Assembly: GCA_023410575.1 (NCBI GenBank)
Contig: JAEYPP010000031.1
Span: 12,148 to 76,147 of the forward strand
Length of the DNA stretch: 64,000 nt
Source: Bacillota bacterium
GTDB taxonomy: Bacteria > Bacillota > Clostridia > Lachnospirales > Lachnospiraceae
Direction of reading: 5' to 3'
Position numbers and translations under genes: made by a program. Positions 42,788 to 51,998 of the stretch are shown in pieces. A model generated the notes under the pieces. That model saw nothing but the letters and a program-made list of their open reading frames with translations, had not been told where the DNA came from and did not search any database. Within the stretch, counting starts at the first letter, position 1. Every line of letters starts with the position of its first letter.

Positions 42788-43726
42788 ATGAGTGACTTAA
42801 AAAAAGGAATTTTACAGTTAGTAGGAAACACACCATTAGTAGAAGTGACAAACTACGAAAAAGCAGAAGGTATTGAAGCTAGGCTTGCAGTTAAACTTGA
42901 ATATTTTAATCCAGCAGGAAGTGTGAAAGATCGTATTGCATTGGCGATGATTGAGGATGCAGAAGAGAAAGGACTTTTAAAACCAGGTGCTACGATAATA
43001 GAACCGACAAGTGGAAATACTGGAATTGGTATTGCAGCTATTTCAGCAGCAAAAGGTTATCGTACTATACTTACAATGCCAGAAACAATGAGTATTGAGA
43101 GAAGAAAGCTATTGAAAGCATATGGTGCAAAAGTTGTTTTGACAGAAGGCGCAAAAGGTATGAAGGGTGCAATTGAAAAGGCAAAAGAATTAGCAGATGA
43201 GATTGATAATTCGATTATTTTAAGTCAATTTACAAATCAAGCTAATCCTAAGATGCATGAAAAAACAACAGGACCTGAAATATACGAAGCATTAAAAGGT
43301 GAGGTTGATATTTTTGTAGCAGGCGTAGGTACAGGTGGTACCCTAAGCGGTGTAGGCGCTTATCTAAAGGCAAAGAATCCAGACGTTAAAATTGTTGCAG
43401 TGGAACCATCAGCTTCACCGATATTGTCAGAAGGAAAAGCTGGTCCTCATAAGATTCAAGGAATCGGTGCAGGATTTATCCCTGACACTTTAAATACACA
43501 GATTTATGATGAAATATTTACGGTTTCGAATGAAGATGCCTTTGATACTGGTCGTAAGATAGCTCGAATGGAGGGACTTTTGGTTGGTATTTCTTCAGGT
43601 GCAGCACTTTTTGCGGCAACTCAAATTGCAAAACGTCCTGAGAATAAGGGCAAGACAGTGGTTGCTTTGTTACCTGATACTGGTGAAAGATACTTATCAA
43701 CTCCACTTTTTGATGTTGAGGAGTAA
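42788..43726 (+). CDS. cysK: Cysteine synthase A
   Basis: A 312-residue PLP enzyme. NPAGSVKDR holds the PLP lysine (about residue 47), PTSGNTGIG (about 72) binds the substrate carboxylate and GVGTGGTLSG (about 180) the phosphate. SSGAALFAA is in the last third. It forms cysteine from O-acetylserine and sulfide. An AAGGAAG precedes the ATG. It has its own promoter, and cysE is not next to it in this window. Confidence 0.96.
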   Translation: MSDLKKGILQLVGNTPLVEVTNYEKAEGIEARLAVKLEYFNPAGSVKDRIALAMIEDAEEKGLLKPGATIIEPTSGNTGIGIAAISAAKGYRTILTMPETMSIERRKLLKAYGAKVVLTEGAKGMKGAIEKAKELADEIDNSIILSQFTNQANPKMHEKTTGPEIYEALKGEVDIFVAGVGTGGTLSGVGAYLKAKNPDVKIVAVEPSASPILSEGKAGPHKIQGIGAGFIPDTLNTQIYDEIFTVSNEDAFDTGRKIARMEGLLVGISSGAALFAATQIAKRPENKGKTVVALLPDTGERYLSTPLFDVEE

Positions 43727-43747
43727 GTTTTATACAGTAAAATAACT

Positions 43748-43776
43748 TTGATTTAAATAAGAAAATATGTTACAAT
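43748..43776 (+). promoter_or_regulatory. Predicted promoter of the DMT transporter gene
   Basis: TTGATT (43748-43753) and TACAAT (43771-43776) are 17 bases apart, 30 bases before the start codon. Confidence 0.6.
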
Positions 43777-43806
43777 ACGTGCGTAAACACATGAGAGGAG
43801 AACCAA

Positions 43807-44694
43807 ATGAAAGTTTCTAAGAATACCTCGAAGAAGCAGAGCGCACAGGTACAGATGATTGTTGCTATGGTAATCTTTGGTACGATAGGAGTGTTTGTAA
43901 GAAATATTTCACTATCTTCTGGTGAAATCGCCCTTTTTCGTGCAGTCATTGCCATAATTGCAATCATCTGTTTTCAATTGGTAAAAAAACATCATCTAAA
44001 ACTTCAGGATATGAAAGGAGATTTATGTCTGCTTATCTTATCTGGAGTGGCGATGGCATTTAATTGGATTCTGTTATTTCAAGGATATACATATACATCG
44101 ATTTCAATTGCAACATTAAGTTACTATTTTGCTCCTGTAATCGTAACAATTGTGAGTCCAATTTTATTTCGTGAAAGATTAACGATAAGACAAGTAATTT
44201 GTTTTGTGATGGCTACTTTCGGACTAGTTCTAATAATGGATATTGGATCCATGCAGAGTGGAAGTCGTGATTTTATTGGAATTTTGCTTGGACTTGGTGC
44301 TGCTACACTGTATGCTTTCGTAGTTTTGATCAACAAAAAAATCAAAAAGGTTTCAGGCATGGACCGTACCATATGCCAATTTGGTGCTGCAATCATTGTA
44401 TTAATTCCATATGTGTTACTAACGAGCGGAATTCATATAACTGAGCTTCCAATCAGTGGATTTATTAATCTTTTAGTTCTCGGTTTGGTTCATACAGGAG
44501 TTGCATACTGTATCTATTTTTCCAGCGTTAAGAATTTACCAGGTCAAAAGGTAGCGATACTTAGCTACATTGACCCACTTGTAGCAATCATTGTATCTGT
44601 CCTACTTTTATCAGAGAAAATTAGTATCACACAAATCATTGGCGGTTTCATTATTCTTGGTTTTACTTTATGGAATGAACTTGGAAAATCATAA
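43807..44694 (+). CDS. EamA/DMT family transporter
   Basis: A 295-residue membrane protein with ten predicted helices in two EamA repeats (first from about residue 10, second from about 155). It begins VAMVIFGTIGVFVRN and shows the conserved proline-rich end of the family, GQKVAILSYIDPLVAIIVS (split: GQKVAILSYID and PLVAIIVS). DMT proteins export or import metabolites; the substrate is unknown. GAGGAG precedes the ATG. It ends 22 bases before the greA-like gene. Confidence 0.9.
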   Translation: MKVSKNTSKKQSAQVQMIVAMVIFGTIGVFVRNISLSSGEIALFRAVIAIIAIICFQLVKKHHLKLQDMKGDLCLLILSGVAMAFNWILLFQGYTYTSISIATLSYYFAPVIVTIVSPILFRERLTIRQVICFVMATFGLVLIMDIGSMQSGSRDFIGILLGLGAATLYAFVVLINKKIKKVSGMDRTICQFGAAIIVLIPYVLLTSGIHITELPISGFINLLVLGLVHTGVAYCIYFSSVKNLPGQKVAILSYIDPLVAIIVSVLLLSEKISITQIIGGFIILGFTLWNELGKS

Positions 44695-44716
44695 AGTGTT
44701 GAAAGGAGTTGGGGTA

Positions 44717-45220
44717 ATGCATAATGAGTTAACAAAAAGTGATATTCGAAAGATGGAAGAGGAAATTGAGTACCGTAAACTTGTTGTTCGAAAAGAAGCA
44801 CTCGAGGCAGTGAAAGAGGCAAGAGCCCATGGCGACTTAAGTGAGAATTTTGAATACCATGCTGCGAAAAAGGATAAGAATAAGAATGAGAGCAGAATAC
44901 GCTATTTAGAACATATGATTAAAACTGCTGTTGTCATAGATGACAATTCCAAAGAAGATGAGATAGGAATTAATAATACGGTTACTGTACTATTTGAAGA
45001 AGATAATACAACCGAAGTATTTCGTTTGGTAACGACAGTTCGTAATAATTCACTGATTGGATTGGTTAGCATTGAATCTCCGATTGGTAAGGCAATGTTG
45101 GGACATAAAGTCAATGATCGCGTATATGTTAAGGTGTCAGAGGATTATGGATATTATATTGTAATAAAGGCAATCGAAAAAACGGTGGATGATAGCGATG
45201 ATAAACTGAGAGGTTACTAA
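44717..45220 (+). CDS. greA: GreA/GreB family transcription factor
   Basis: A 167-residue protein with the N-terminal coiled coil (EEEIEYRKLVVRKEALEAVK, then ARAHGDLSENFEYHAAKKDK) that enters the RNA polymerase secondary channel; the acidic tip is GDLSENFEY. The C-terminal FKBP-like domain has SIESPIGKAMLGHKVNDRV. Gre factors stimulate cleavage of backtracked transcripts. The ATG at 44717 is 8 bases after AAGGAG; the longer frame from 44591 would overlap the transporter gene. This could be a second Gre paralogue in the genome, because it stands apart from lysS. Confidence 0.92.
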   Translation: MHNELTKSDIRKMEEEIEYRKLVVRKEALEAVKEARAHGDLSENFEYHAAKKDKNKNESRIRYLEHMIKTAVVIDDNSKEDEIGINNTVTVLFEEDNTTEVFRLVTTVRNNSLIGLVSIESPIGKAMLGHKVNDRVYVKVSEDYGYYIVIKAIEKTVDDSDDKLRGY

Positions 45221-45291
45221 TAACAAAGGAGCTATTGCAAAAATAAATGTAGATGTGATACATTATTTTTGCAATAGCTCCTTTGTTAAGT
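45221..45291. terminator. Very long hairpin between convergent genes
   Basis: TAACAAAGGAGCTATTGC and the matching GCAATAGCTCCTTTGTTA form the base of a stem about 30 base pairs long with one bulge, around a GATGTGA loop. It lies between greA (plus) and the chemoreceptor (minus) and may end transcription from both sides, though it has no classic T-run. Confidence 0.6.
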
Positions 45292-45342
45292 GATAGGAGG
45301 ACGTAAAGTATTGCTCGTGAGAGTGTGCAAAGCACGCTTTTG
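45292..45342 (+). repeat. R3 mosaic repeat, degenerate copy e
   Basis: GATAGGAGGACGT, then GCTCGTGAGAGTGTGC and AGCACGCTTTT match in order the right half of R3 (GATAGGAAGATGT...GACGAGAGTGTTTTGC...GCAAAACACTTTTT) with many changes. The last hairpin is AGTGTGC/GCACGCT. It starts directly behind the long hairpin at 45221-45291. Confidence 0.5.
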
Positions 45343-45347
45343 TTCTA

Positions 45348-46883
45348 TTAAAAATCATTATGTACAACTGCATTTAACTCGTCTGCCATGGAACTAATTT
45401 GATGCACTATGTCTTGGAGATTATCCATTTCATCAAGGCATGATTCTGTGGATTGAGATATTTCTTGTAAATCTTCAAGATTTTGAGTGCTTATCTGTTC
45501 TACAGAGTGAACGATGTCAACGATTCGATTGGAGGATACTGCCACATTTTTAGTGACTGTATCAATTTCTGAAATTTTTTGTGTCATTTCACTGGAAGCT
45601 TCAGTTACTTTCATGGTAGAAGTCTCAGCAATCTGAATTAATTTCAAGCCATCGTTTACAGATTTCGCACTTTCTTCCATAGACTCGGAAGCTTTTAATG
45701 TATTGGTTACAACCTCTTCTACAATTGACTTAATATTTGCGACTGCACCTTGAGTTTGTTCTGCTAACTTACGGATTTCATCAGCAACAACAGAGAAACC
45801 GCGACCAGCTTCACCTGCTCGAGCAGATTCAATAGCAGCATTTAACGCTAATAAATTCGTTTGTGATGATATATTTGTTATTGTATCTACAATCTGTAAT
45901 ATCTCATGTGAGCGATTTTCCAATTGATGTATAGTTTCTTTGCTAGATAGTGTAGTATCATTAATGCGTTCCATCTCATTAATTACATTTTTCATATTTT
46001 TTGTATTATTAGATGTGAGCTCAAAGACATTTTGTGATATTTCTGATATTTCATTTGTTTTGGCGGCTAGAGAGTTTAAGTTTACTGAGATGTTCGTAAA
46101 GTTACTACCAACTTCATTCAACTGTTCTAAAGTTTCACCTGAACCAGCAGTAGTTGTATTTGTACGACTTGCAATTTCTTTATTAATCTCGGTTGTATTT
46201 TCTGTAACCGTTGTTAAGACAGAGACAGCGTTTAAGAGTGAGTCAGATACTTCAAGTGATTTATCCTGCATGATTTGCATATGTTTCATCATATTTGATT
46301 GCTCATCAGCATTCATCAAATTCTTTAGAAGTTTTGTTGTTCTAGTATTTAAACTAATAAAAATACAGGAAACTCCCAAGAGAGATAATGCACGAGGCAC
46401 AATACAAAAAACAATCGTTGCATACATTGATGTTTGATTATGATCGATAGTTAATCCTAATTTGTATGATATCAGTTGGGCAATGGAGAAACAAACAATC
46501 GAAAGAATAATTGCCAGCAAATTAACTGCTCTTGAAAAATACATACTGGCAATACCGATTGCGTAAATAAAAATAATAACAGAATGCCAGTTCATAGTTA
46601 AGATAATAATACATACAAAAAGAATTGATATCGCAACAAATAAATATTTCAAAGCTGGATGCTTCAACTTTAAAATGTTGATTAAAAGGGTCGGTAATAA
46701 TAATAATACAATACTGGATCCACAACCAATAGCCATAGCGGTTTGTTGAACGGTAAATATTCCAATGACATTGAGGATAAAAATGACGACTATGAGCGCA
46801 GCCGTAATGAGCATAACTTTTGCTACAAATTGATTCGCTTCTAATTCGTTCCTACTGATCGTAGTGTTGTTTTCAGATTTCAT
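45348..46883 (-). CDS. Methyl-accepting chemotaxis protein without extracellular ligand domain
   Basis: A 511-residue chemoreceptor. The N-terminal 180 residues hold six hydrophobic segments with short loops, so there is no periplasmic-type sensor domain. No HAMP domain is evident. A long coiled coil follows, with the signalling tip NLLALNAAIESARAGE near residue 350 and the hairpin region GFSVVADEIRKLAEQT. It would bind CheA/CheW at its tip. The start ATG is behind AAAAGGAGAG. The membrane part may sense lipids, membrane state or another receptor; ligand unknown. Confidence 0.9.
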   Translation of the reverse strand: MKSENNTTISRNELEANQFVAKVMLITAALIVVIFILNVIGIFTVQQTAMAIGCGSSIVLLLLPTLLINILKLKHPALKYLFVAISILFVCIIILTMNWHSVIIFIYAIGIASMYFSRAVNLLAIILSIVCFSIAQLISYKLGLTIDHNQTSMYATIVFCIVPRALSLLGVSCIFISLNTRTTKLLKNLMNADEQSNMMKHMQIMQDKSLEVSDSLLNAVSVLTTVTENTTEINKEIASRTNTTTAGSGETLEQLNEVGSNFTNISVNLNSLAAKTNEISEISQNVFELTSNNTKNMKNVINEMERINDTTLSSKETIHQLENRSHEILQIVDTITNISSQTNLLALNAAIESARAGEAGRGFSVVADEIRKLAEQTQGAVANIKSIVEEVVTNTLKASESMEESAKSVNDGLKLIQIAETSTMKVTEASSEMTQKISEIDTVTKNVAVSSNRIVDIVHSVEQISTQNLEDLQEISQSTESCLDEMDNLQDIVHQISSMADELNAVVHNDF

Positions 46884-47107
46884 AGTTACTCTCCTTTTCG
46901 TGTAAGATTTAGAGTTATTATAGACTAATATGTCGAATTATGCTATATATAATAAATAAATTTTCCTCAATTACATGAATTAACCAATTATAAAACGTAT
47001 AGTAAAATGAATAATGTAAATCATTATGGGAATAGTATCACTGAATTTATTTACTTAGTATGTTATAAAAAAACAGAGAGTACTTATAATTACTAGTGGA
47101 GGTTTCT

Positions 47108-47818
47108 ATGAGGGATTTAGTGACTGTTTTCTTTGCATCGATTGGTTCTCTCGTTGCATTATTTTTTTTAACAAAACTGATTGGTGTACGACAGATGTCA
47201 CAGATGAATATGTTTGATTATATAAACGGGATAACGATAGGTTCCATAGCTGCAGAGATGGCTACATCACTCGAATCAGACTTTATGAGGCCTTTACTTG
47301 CGATGGTTGTATATGCAATTTTTGTGGCGATTGTTTCTGTTATTACCGATCGTTCTGCTTTAGCTAGCAGATTCATTGATGGTAAAGCTAGGATATTATA
47401 TGATAATGGTGAATTATATTATAAGAATCTAAAGAAATCGAAGCTTAGTATCACAGAATTTTTGATGCAATGCAGAGTAATGGGATATTTTGATTTAGCA
47501 AATGTGCAATCAGTTGTTTTAGAGGCAAATGGAAGTTTAAGTATTCTACCAACAGCAGAGCAAAGACCGTTGACACCAAAAGATATGAACATTAAGCCTA
47601 ATACAGAACGACTAGTTGCGAATGTTGTTATTGATGGGAACATAATGCCACAAAACTTAAAACATATGGGAAAAGATGAAAAATGGCTTACAAAACAATT
47701 ACAGGCGCATGGAATTGCCAACGTAAAGGATGTTTTCTTAGCAACTTGTGATTGTAATAACCAAGTTTGCGTTTATCGTAGGATACAAGAGGAGCTGAAA
47801 CGTGATATTTTGGAATAA
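47108..47818 (+). CDS. DUF421 membrane protein (YetF/YcaP family)
   Basis: A 236-residue protein. Three hydrophobic segments occupy the first 85 residues (GSLVALFFLTKLIG first; then YINGITIGSIAAEMA, the most conserved motif), followed by a soluble DUF421 domain with ILYDNGELYYKNLKKSKLS. The family is linked to spore formation and membrane resistance in Firmicutes, but the molecular role is unknown. GGAGG lies 5 bases before the ATG at 47108. It ends in CDCNNQVCVY, a cysteine-rich tail. Confidence 0.85.
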   Translation: MRDLVTVFFASIGSLVALFFLTKLIGVRQMSQMNMFDYINGITIGSIAAEMATSLESDFMRPLLAMVVYAIFVAIVSVITDRSALASRFIDGKARILYDNGELYYKNLKKSKLSITEFLMQCRVMGYFDLANVQSVVLEANGSLSILPTAEQRPLTPKDMNIKPNTERLVANVVIDGNIMPQNLKHMGKDEKWLTKQLQAHGIANVKDVFLATCDCNNQVCVYRRIQEELKRDILE

Positions 47819-47866
47819 AAAAGGAGAGCCTCACAAATTTTACGTCTGAGACTTTTCTTTTTTCTT
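47819..47866 (+). terminator. Weak terminator after the DUF421 gene
   Basis: AAAGGAGAGCCTCA and TGAGACTTTTCTTT form an imperfect stem followed by a T-rich stretch. Confidence 0.45.
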
Positions 47867-47893
47867 GTACTAGAACCCATTATTTGCTATAAT
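47865..47893 (+). promoter_or_regulatory. Predicted promoter of carB
   Basis: TTGTAC (47865-47870) and TATAAT (47888-47893) are 17 bases apart, 64 bases before the carB start. Confidence 0.6.
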
Positions 47894-47957
47894 GTGTAAA
47901 GACAAAAAGCGATAACGCCTATGTAAACAATAAATATGCTGTATTATGGAGGACATA

Positions 47958-50900
47958 ATGGGAAAGAGAACAGATATTCACAAAGTACTGATCATCGGTT
48001 CAGGACCGATTATTATTGGGCAAGCATGCGAATTTGATTATTCTGGAACGCAAGCTTGTAAAGCATTACGTAATTTAGGATATGAAATTGTACTTGTTAA
48101 TTCCAATCCTGCAACAATTATGACAGATCCTGGAATTGCGGATGTGACTTATATCGAACCGCTGAATGTTAAGCGTTTGGAGCAAATTATAGATAAAGAG
48201 AGACCGGACGCTATCTTACCAAATCTTGGAGGACAGTCTGGCCTAAATCTTTGCTCAGAACTAGCAAGTGCAAGAGTCCTAGATAAGTATGGCGTAAAAG
48301 TAATTGGAGTTCAGATTGACGCAATTGAACGAGGCGAAGATAGAATTGAATTTAAAAAGACAATGAATAGTCTTGGAATTGAGATGGCACGAAGTGAGGT
48401 TGCATATTCTGTAGATGAAGCTTTGGCAATAGCTGATCAATTAGGTTATCCTGTAGTATTACGTCCTGCATATACAATGGGAGGAGCTGGCGGTGGTCTC
48501 GTTTATAATGTTGAAGAATTAAAGACAGTATGTGCAAGAGGCTTACAAGCAAGTTTAGTTGGCCAGGTTTTAGTAGAAGAATCGATTCTTGGCTGGGAAG
48601 AGCTTGAACTTGAAGTAGTTCGAGATGCAAACAATAAGATGATTACTGTTTGCTTTATTGAGAATATTGATCCATTAGGAGTACATACGGGAGATTCCTT
48701 CTGTTCTGCGCCAATGTTAACGATTTCAAAAGAAGTACAAAAACGATTACAAGAGCAAGCATATAAGATTGTTGAAGCAATTGAGGTTATTGGTGGTACA
48801 AACGTTCAGTTTGCACATGATCCTGTAACAGATCGTATCATTGTAATTGAGATTAATCCTAGAACATCTCGTTCATCTGCTTTAGCATCAAAAGCAACTG
48901 GTTTTCCAATTGCATTAGTTTCTGCTATGTTAGCTGCTGGATTAACCTTAGATGAGATTCCATGTGGTAAATATGGTACTCTTGATCAGTATGTTCCTGA
49001 CGGCGATTATATAGTGATTAAGTTTGCACGTTGGGCATTTGAGAAGTTTAAAGGAGTTGAAGATAAACTAGGTACTCAGATGCGTGCTGTTGGTGAAGTA
49101 ATGAGTATCGGAAAGACATATAAGGAAGCATTCCAGAAGGCAATTCGTAGTCTTGAAACTGGTCGTTATGGACTAGGTTATGCAAAGGATTTTCATGAGA
49201 AGTCAAAAGAGGAGCTTCTTAAGATGTTATGCATTCCTACTTCAGAGCGTCAATTTATTATGTATGAGGCTCTTCGTAAGGGAGCAACGATTGAGGAATT
49301 ATTTGAGTTAACAAAGATTAAACATTATTTCATTGAGCAGATGAAGGAATTAGTGGAAGAAGAAGAGAATCTATTAAAGTATAAAGGTTCTGTACCTTCA
49401 AAGGAAGTACTAACTATTGCGAAGAAGAATGGTTTCTCAGATAAATATATAGCAAAAATTCTTGACATCAAAGAACAAGAAGTTCGCGAGGCAAGAATCG
49501 CAATTGGAGTTGAAGAGGCGTGGGAAGGTGTTCATGTTAGTGGAACAACAGACAGTGCTTACTATTATTCTACATATAATGCAAAAGATCAAAGCAAGGT
49601 TAATAATTCAAAGCAAAAGATTATGATTCTTGGTGGTGGACCAAACCGTATTGGTCAGGGAATTGAATTTGATTATTGTAGCGTTCATGCAGCATTAGCA
49701 TTAAAGAAGCTTGGATTTGAGACAATTATCGTTAACTGTAATCCAGAAACAGTTTCAACGGATTATGATACTTCTGACAAATTATATTTTGAACCATTAA
49801 CCTTAGAAGATGTTTTGAGTATCTATAAGAAAGAAAACCCAGTTGGAATTATTGCACAATTTGGTGGGCAGACGCCATTAAATCTAGCTGCTGAGTTAAA
49901 GAAGAATGGGGTTAAAATATTAGGTACCTCTCCAGAAGTAATTGACCTAGCAGAAGATCGAGATCAATTCCGTTCCATGATGGATAAGTTGGGAATCCCA
50001 ATGCCAGAAGCGGGAATGGCAGTGAATGTTGAAGAAGCAACTGAGATAGCAGAAAGAATTGGCTATCCTGTTATGGTTCGCCCTTCCTATGTACTTGGTG
50101 GCCGTGGCATGGAGGTAGTATATACAAAGGAAAGTCTAGAAAGTTATATGAACGCAGCAGTTGGTGTTACGCCAGACCGTCCAATTTTAATTGACCGTTT
50201 CTTAAAACATGCGATGGAATGTGAAGCAGATGCGATTAGTGACGGAAAGCATGCATTTGTCCCTGCAGTAATGGAGCATATTGAATTAGCTGGTGTTCAC
50301 TCAGGAGATTCCGCATGTATTATTCCTTCACTTAATATAAGCGAAGATAACTTAAATACAATAAAAGAATATACAAGAAAAATTGCAGAAGAGATGGGTG
50401 TTTGTGGCTTAATGAACATGCAGTATGCCATTGAGGATGGTGTTGTATATGTTCTTGAAGCAAATCCTAGAGCATCACGTACGGTTCCATTAGTTTCTAA
50501 GGTATGTGGTATTGAGATGGTACCAATTGCAACTGATATTATTACAGCTGAGCTTACTGGTAGACCTTCGCCAATCTCGAGCCTTCATGAAAGTAAAGTT
50601 CCATATTATGGAGTAAAAGAGGCAGTGTTCCCATTCAATATGTTCCCTGAAGTAGATCCATTACTCGGACCAGAGATGCGTTCTACTGGTGAGGTATTAG
50701 GACTCGCAGATACGTTTGGAGAAGCATTCTATAAAGCGGAGGAAGCAACTCAAACCTGTCTTCCACTAGAAGGTAAAGTATTAATTAGTGTAAATAATAA
50801 AGATAAGGACGAAGTAGTTGAAGTTGTACGAGATCTTGTAGAAGCTGGATTTACTCTAATGGCAACTGGTCATACTTATGATACGATTAAGGCAGCTGGT

Positions 50901-51176
50901 TTTGAGGTTGATAAGATTAATAAGATGTATGAGGGACGTCCAAATATCTATGATGTAATTACCAACCGACAGGTACAATTAGTAATTAATTCTCCAATTG
51001 GTATGGACAGTGAATTCGATGATAGTTATATTCGAAAAGCAGCAATCAAGACGAAAACATGCTATATAACTACAATGGCAGCAGCTAAAGCAGCTGCAAA
51101 AGGTATTCTTGAAATTAAGAATAATCCACATCGTACCTTACTTTCTTTACAAGAGTTACATGCACTTATTAAGTAA
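47958..51176 (+). CDS. carB: Carbamoyl-phosphate synthase large subunit
   Basis: A 1072-residue protein with duplicated carboxyphosphate and carbamate halves, each with an ATP-grasp domain. The paired motifs IIGSGPIIIGQACEFDYSG (about residue 10) and ILGGGPNRIGQGIEFDYCS (about 555) mark the two halves. A C-terminal MGS-like allosteric domain starts near 935. It makes carbamoyl phosphate for pyrimidines and arginine with CarA supplying ammonia from glutamine. No carA lies next to it here. The ATG at 47958 is 5 bases after GGAGG, with TTG and other longer starts rejected. Confidence 0.97.
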   Translation: MGKRTDIHKVLIIGSGPIIIGQACEFDYSGTQACKALRNLGYEIVLVNSNPATIMTDPGIADVTYIEPLNVKRLEQIIDKERPDAILPNLGGQSGLNLCSELASARVLDKYGVKVIGVQIDAIERGEDRIEFKKTMNSLGIEMARSEVAYSVDEALAIADQLGYPVVLRPAYTMGGAGGGLVYNVEELKTVCARGLQASLVGQVLVEESILGWEELELEVVRDANNKMITVCFIENIDPLGVHTGDSFCSAPMLTISKEVQKRLQEQAYKIVEAIEVIGGTNVQFAHDPVTDRIIVIEINPRTSRSSALASKATGFPIALVSAMLAAGLTLDEIPCGKYGTLDQYVPDGDYIVIKFARWAFEKFKGVEDKLGTQMRAVGEVMSIGKTYKEAFQKAIRSLETGRYGLGYAKDFHEKSKEELLKMLCIPTSERQFIMYEALRKGATIEELFELTKIKHYFIEQMKELVEEEENLLKYKGSVPSKEVLTIAKKNGFSDKYIAKILDIKEQEVREARIAIGVEEAWEGVHVSGTTDSAYYYSTYNAKDQSKVNNSKQKIMILGGGPNRIGQGIEFDYCSVHAALALKKLGFETIIVNCNPETVSTDYDTSDKLYFEPLTLEDVLSIYKKENPVGIIAQFGGQTPLNLAAELKKNGVKILGTSPEVIDLAEDRDQFRSMMDKLGIPMPEAGMAVNVEEATEIAERIGYPVMVRPSYVLGGRGMEVVYTKESLESYMNAAVGVTPDRPILIDRFLKHAMECEADAISDGKHAFVPAVMEHIELAGVHSGDSACIIPSLNISEDNLNTIKEYTRKIAEEMGVCGLMNMQYAIEDGVVYVLEANPRASRTVPLVSKVCGIEMVPIATDIITAELTGRPSPISSLHESKVPYYGVKEAVFPFNMFPEVDPLLGPEMRSTGEVLGLADTFGEAFYKAEEATQTCLPLEGKVLISVNNKDKDEVVEVVRDLVEAGFTLMATGHTYDTIKAAGFEVDKINKMYEGRPNIYDVITNRQVQLVINSPIGMDSEFDDSYIRKAAIKTKTCYITTMAAAKAAAKGILEIKNNPHRTLLSLQELHALIK

Positions 51177-51212
51177 TAAGAAAAGCACATTTCGTAAGCT
51201 CTTTTCTATTAA

Positions 51213-51272
51213 GAAAAGCTGTTGTGGGAAATGATTCAGAATTAATCTGAATTATTCCTACAACAGCTTTTT
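51213..51272. terminator. Bidirectional terminator between carB and the minus-strand genes
   Basis: AAAAGCTGTTGT...TTCAGA pairs with TCTGAA...ACAACAGCTTTT around ATTAA, with T-runs at both ends as read from each strand. Confidence 0.85.
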
Positions 51273-51307
51273 ATATCATTGAAATGAGATTTCTTCGATT
51301 TTTTTAA

Positions 51308-51982
51308 TTAACGTTTTGCTGAGATTGCCTTATAAAAATCATTTAGGTTGGAATCTGTTTCAATTGCTTGAACAAATCTCTGATCAACGCTTTGAATTAG
51401 GTCAACTACCTCTTCATGATTTCTGATATTTTCTAGTTGCTTTGTTTCTTTTGCTGTCAGTTCATTAAAGTAGAGTTTTGGCTTTCCTTTTACATTCTTA
51501 ATCAATAGTTGATCAATCGATGGAGCTGGAGTATCGATCGTATGAATCTTTAAGTCATATACGACATAGACAACGAGGGAAACATTATCAATACCCTGTG
51601 TTACATAGATTTTCTGATTATCATAGCCTTCAATATATTCCATCTTTCGTAACATGACATCGACATCCATGCTATTTTCGTCAATAGTAACTGCATCATA
51701 TGCTTTTTTATCCGCATTTAAAATTGCATCATAGTAATCAGCAACTAATTTTGTGATAGTAGAATCATTGTTTTCAAGTAAAAAAGAGGGTTCTTCAACA
51801 ATCTCTTTTGATTCATTACTGTATGCACTAATTGCTGTATCAGCTTGTAAGTCTGTTATTTTTTCTGGTGTAGAGTTTTTGTTCGTATTCTTGTTAGAAT
51901 TGTTAAAAGCAATACTACCAATCAATCCTACAACAAGGATACAGGAACAGATTCCTATCGTAATTTTATTTGATTTTTTCAT
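51308..51982 (-). CDS. Membrane-anchored extracellular protein of unknown function
   Basis: A 224-residue protein. It begins MKKSNKITIGICSCILVVGL, an uncleaved signal anchor or signal peptide, then a Lys/Asn-rich linker and an exported soluble part from about residue 75, which has ADYYDAILNADKKAYDAV and KIYVTQGIDNVSLVVYVVYDL. That part resembles NTF2-like or DUF5105-like extracellular domains, without certainty. The ATG lies 5 bases behind AAAGGAG, so an upstream start is rejected. It is 16 bases downstream of an NlpC/P60 hydrolase gene on the same strand, and the pair is probably co-transcribed and works at the cell wall. Confidence 0.7.
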   Translation of the reverse strand: MKKSNKITIGICSCILVVGLIGSIAFNNSNKNTNKNSTPEKITDLQADTAISAYSNESKEIVEEPSFLLENNDSTITKLVADYYDAILNADKKAYDAVTIDENSMDVDVMLRKMEYIEGYDNQKIYVTQGIDNVSLVVYVVYDLKIHTIDTPAPSIDQLLIKNVKGKPKLYFNELTAKETKQLENIRNHEEVVDLIQSVDQRFVQAIETDSNLNDFYKAISAKR

Positions 51983-51998
51983 AAAAACTCCTTTAAAC

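Noticed and set aside
45940..46437. A 165-codon plus-strand frame opposite the chemoreceptor
   Set aside because: It is the antisense of the regular coiled coil, which leaves few stops; no start signal.
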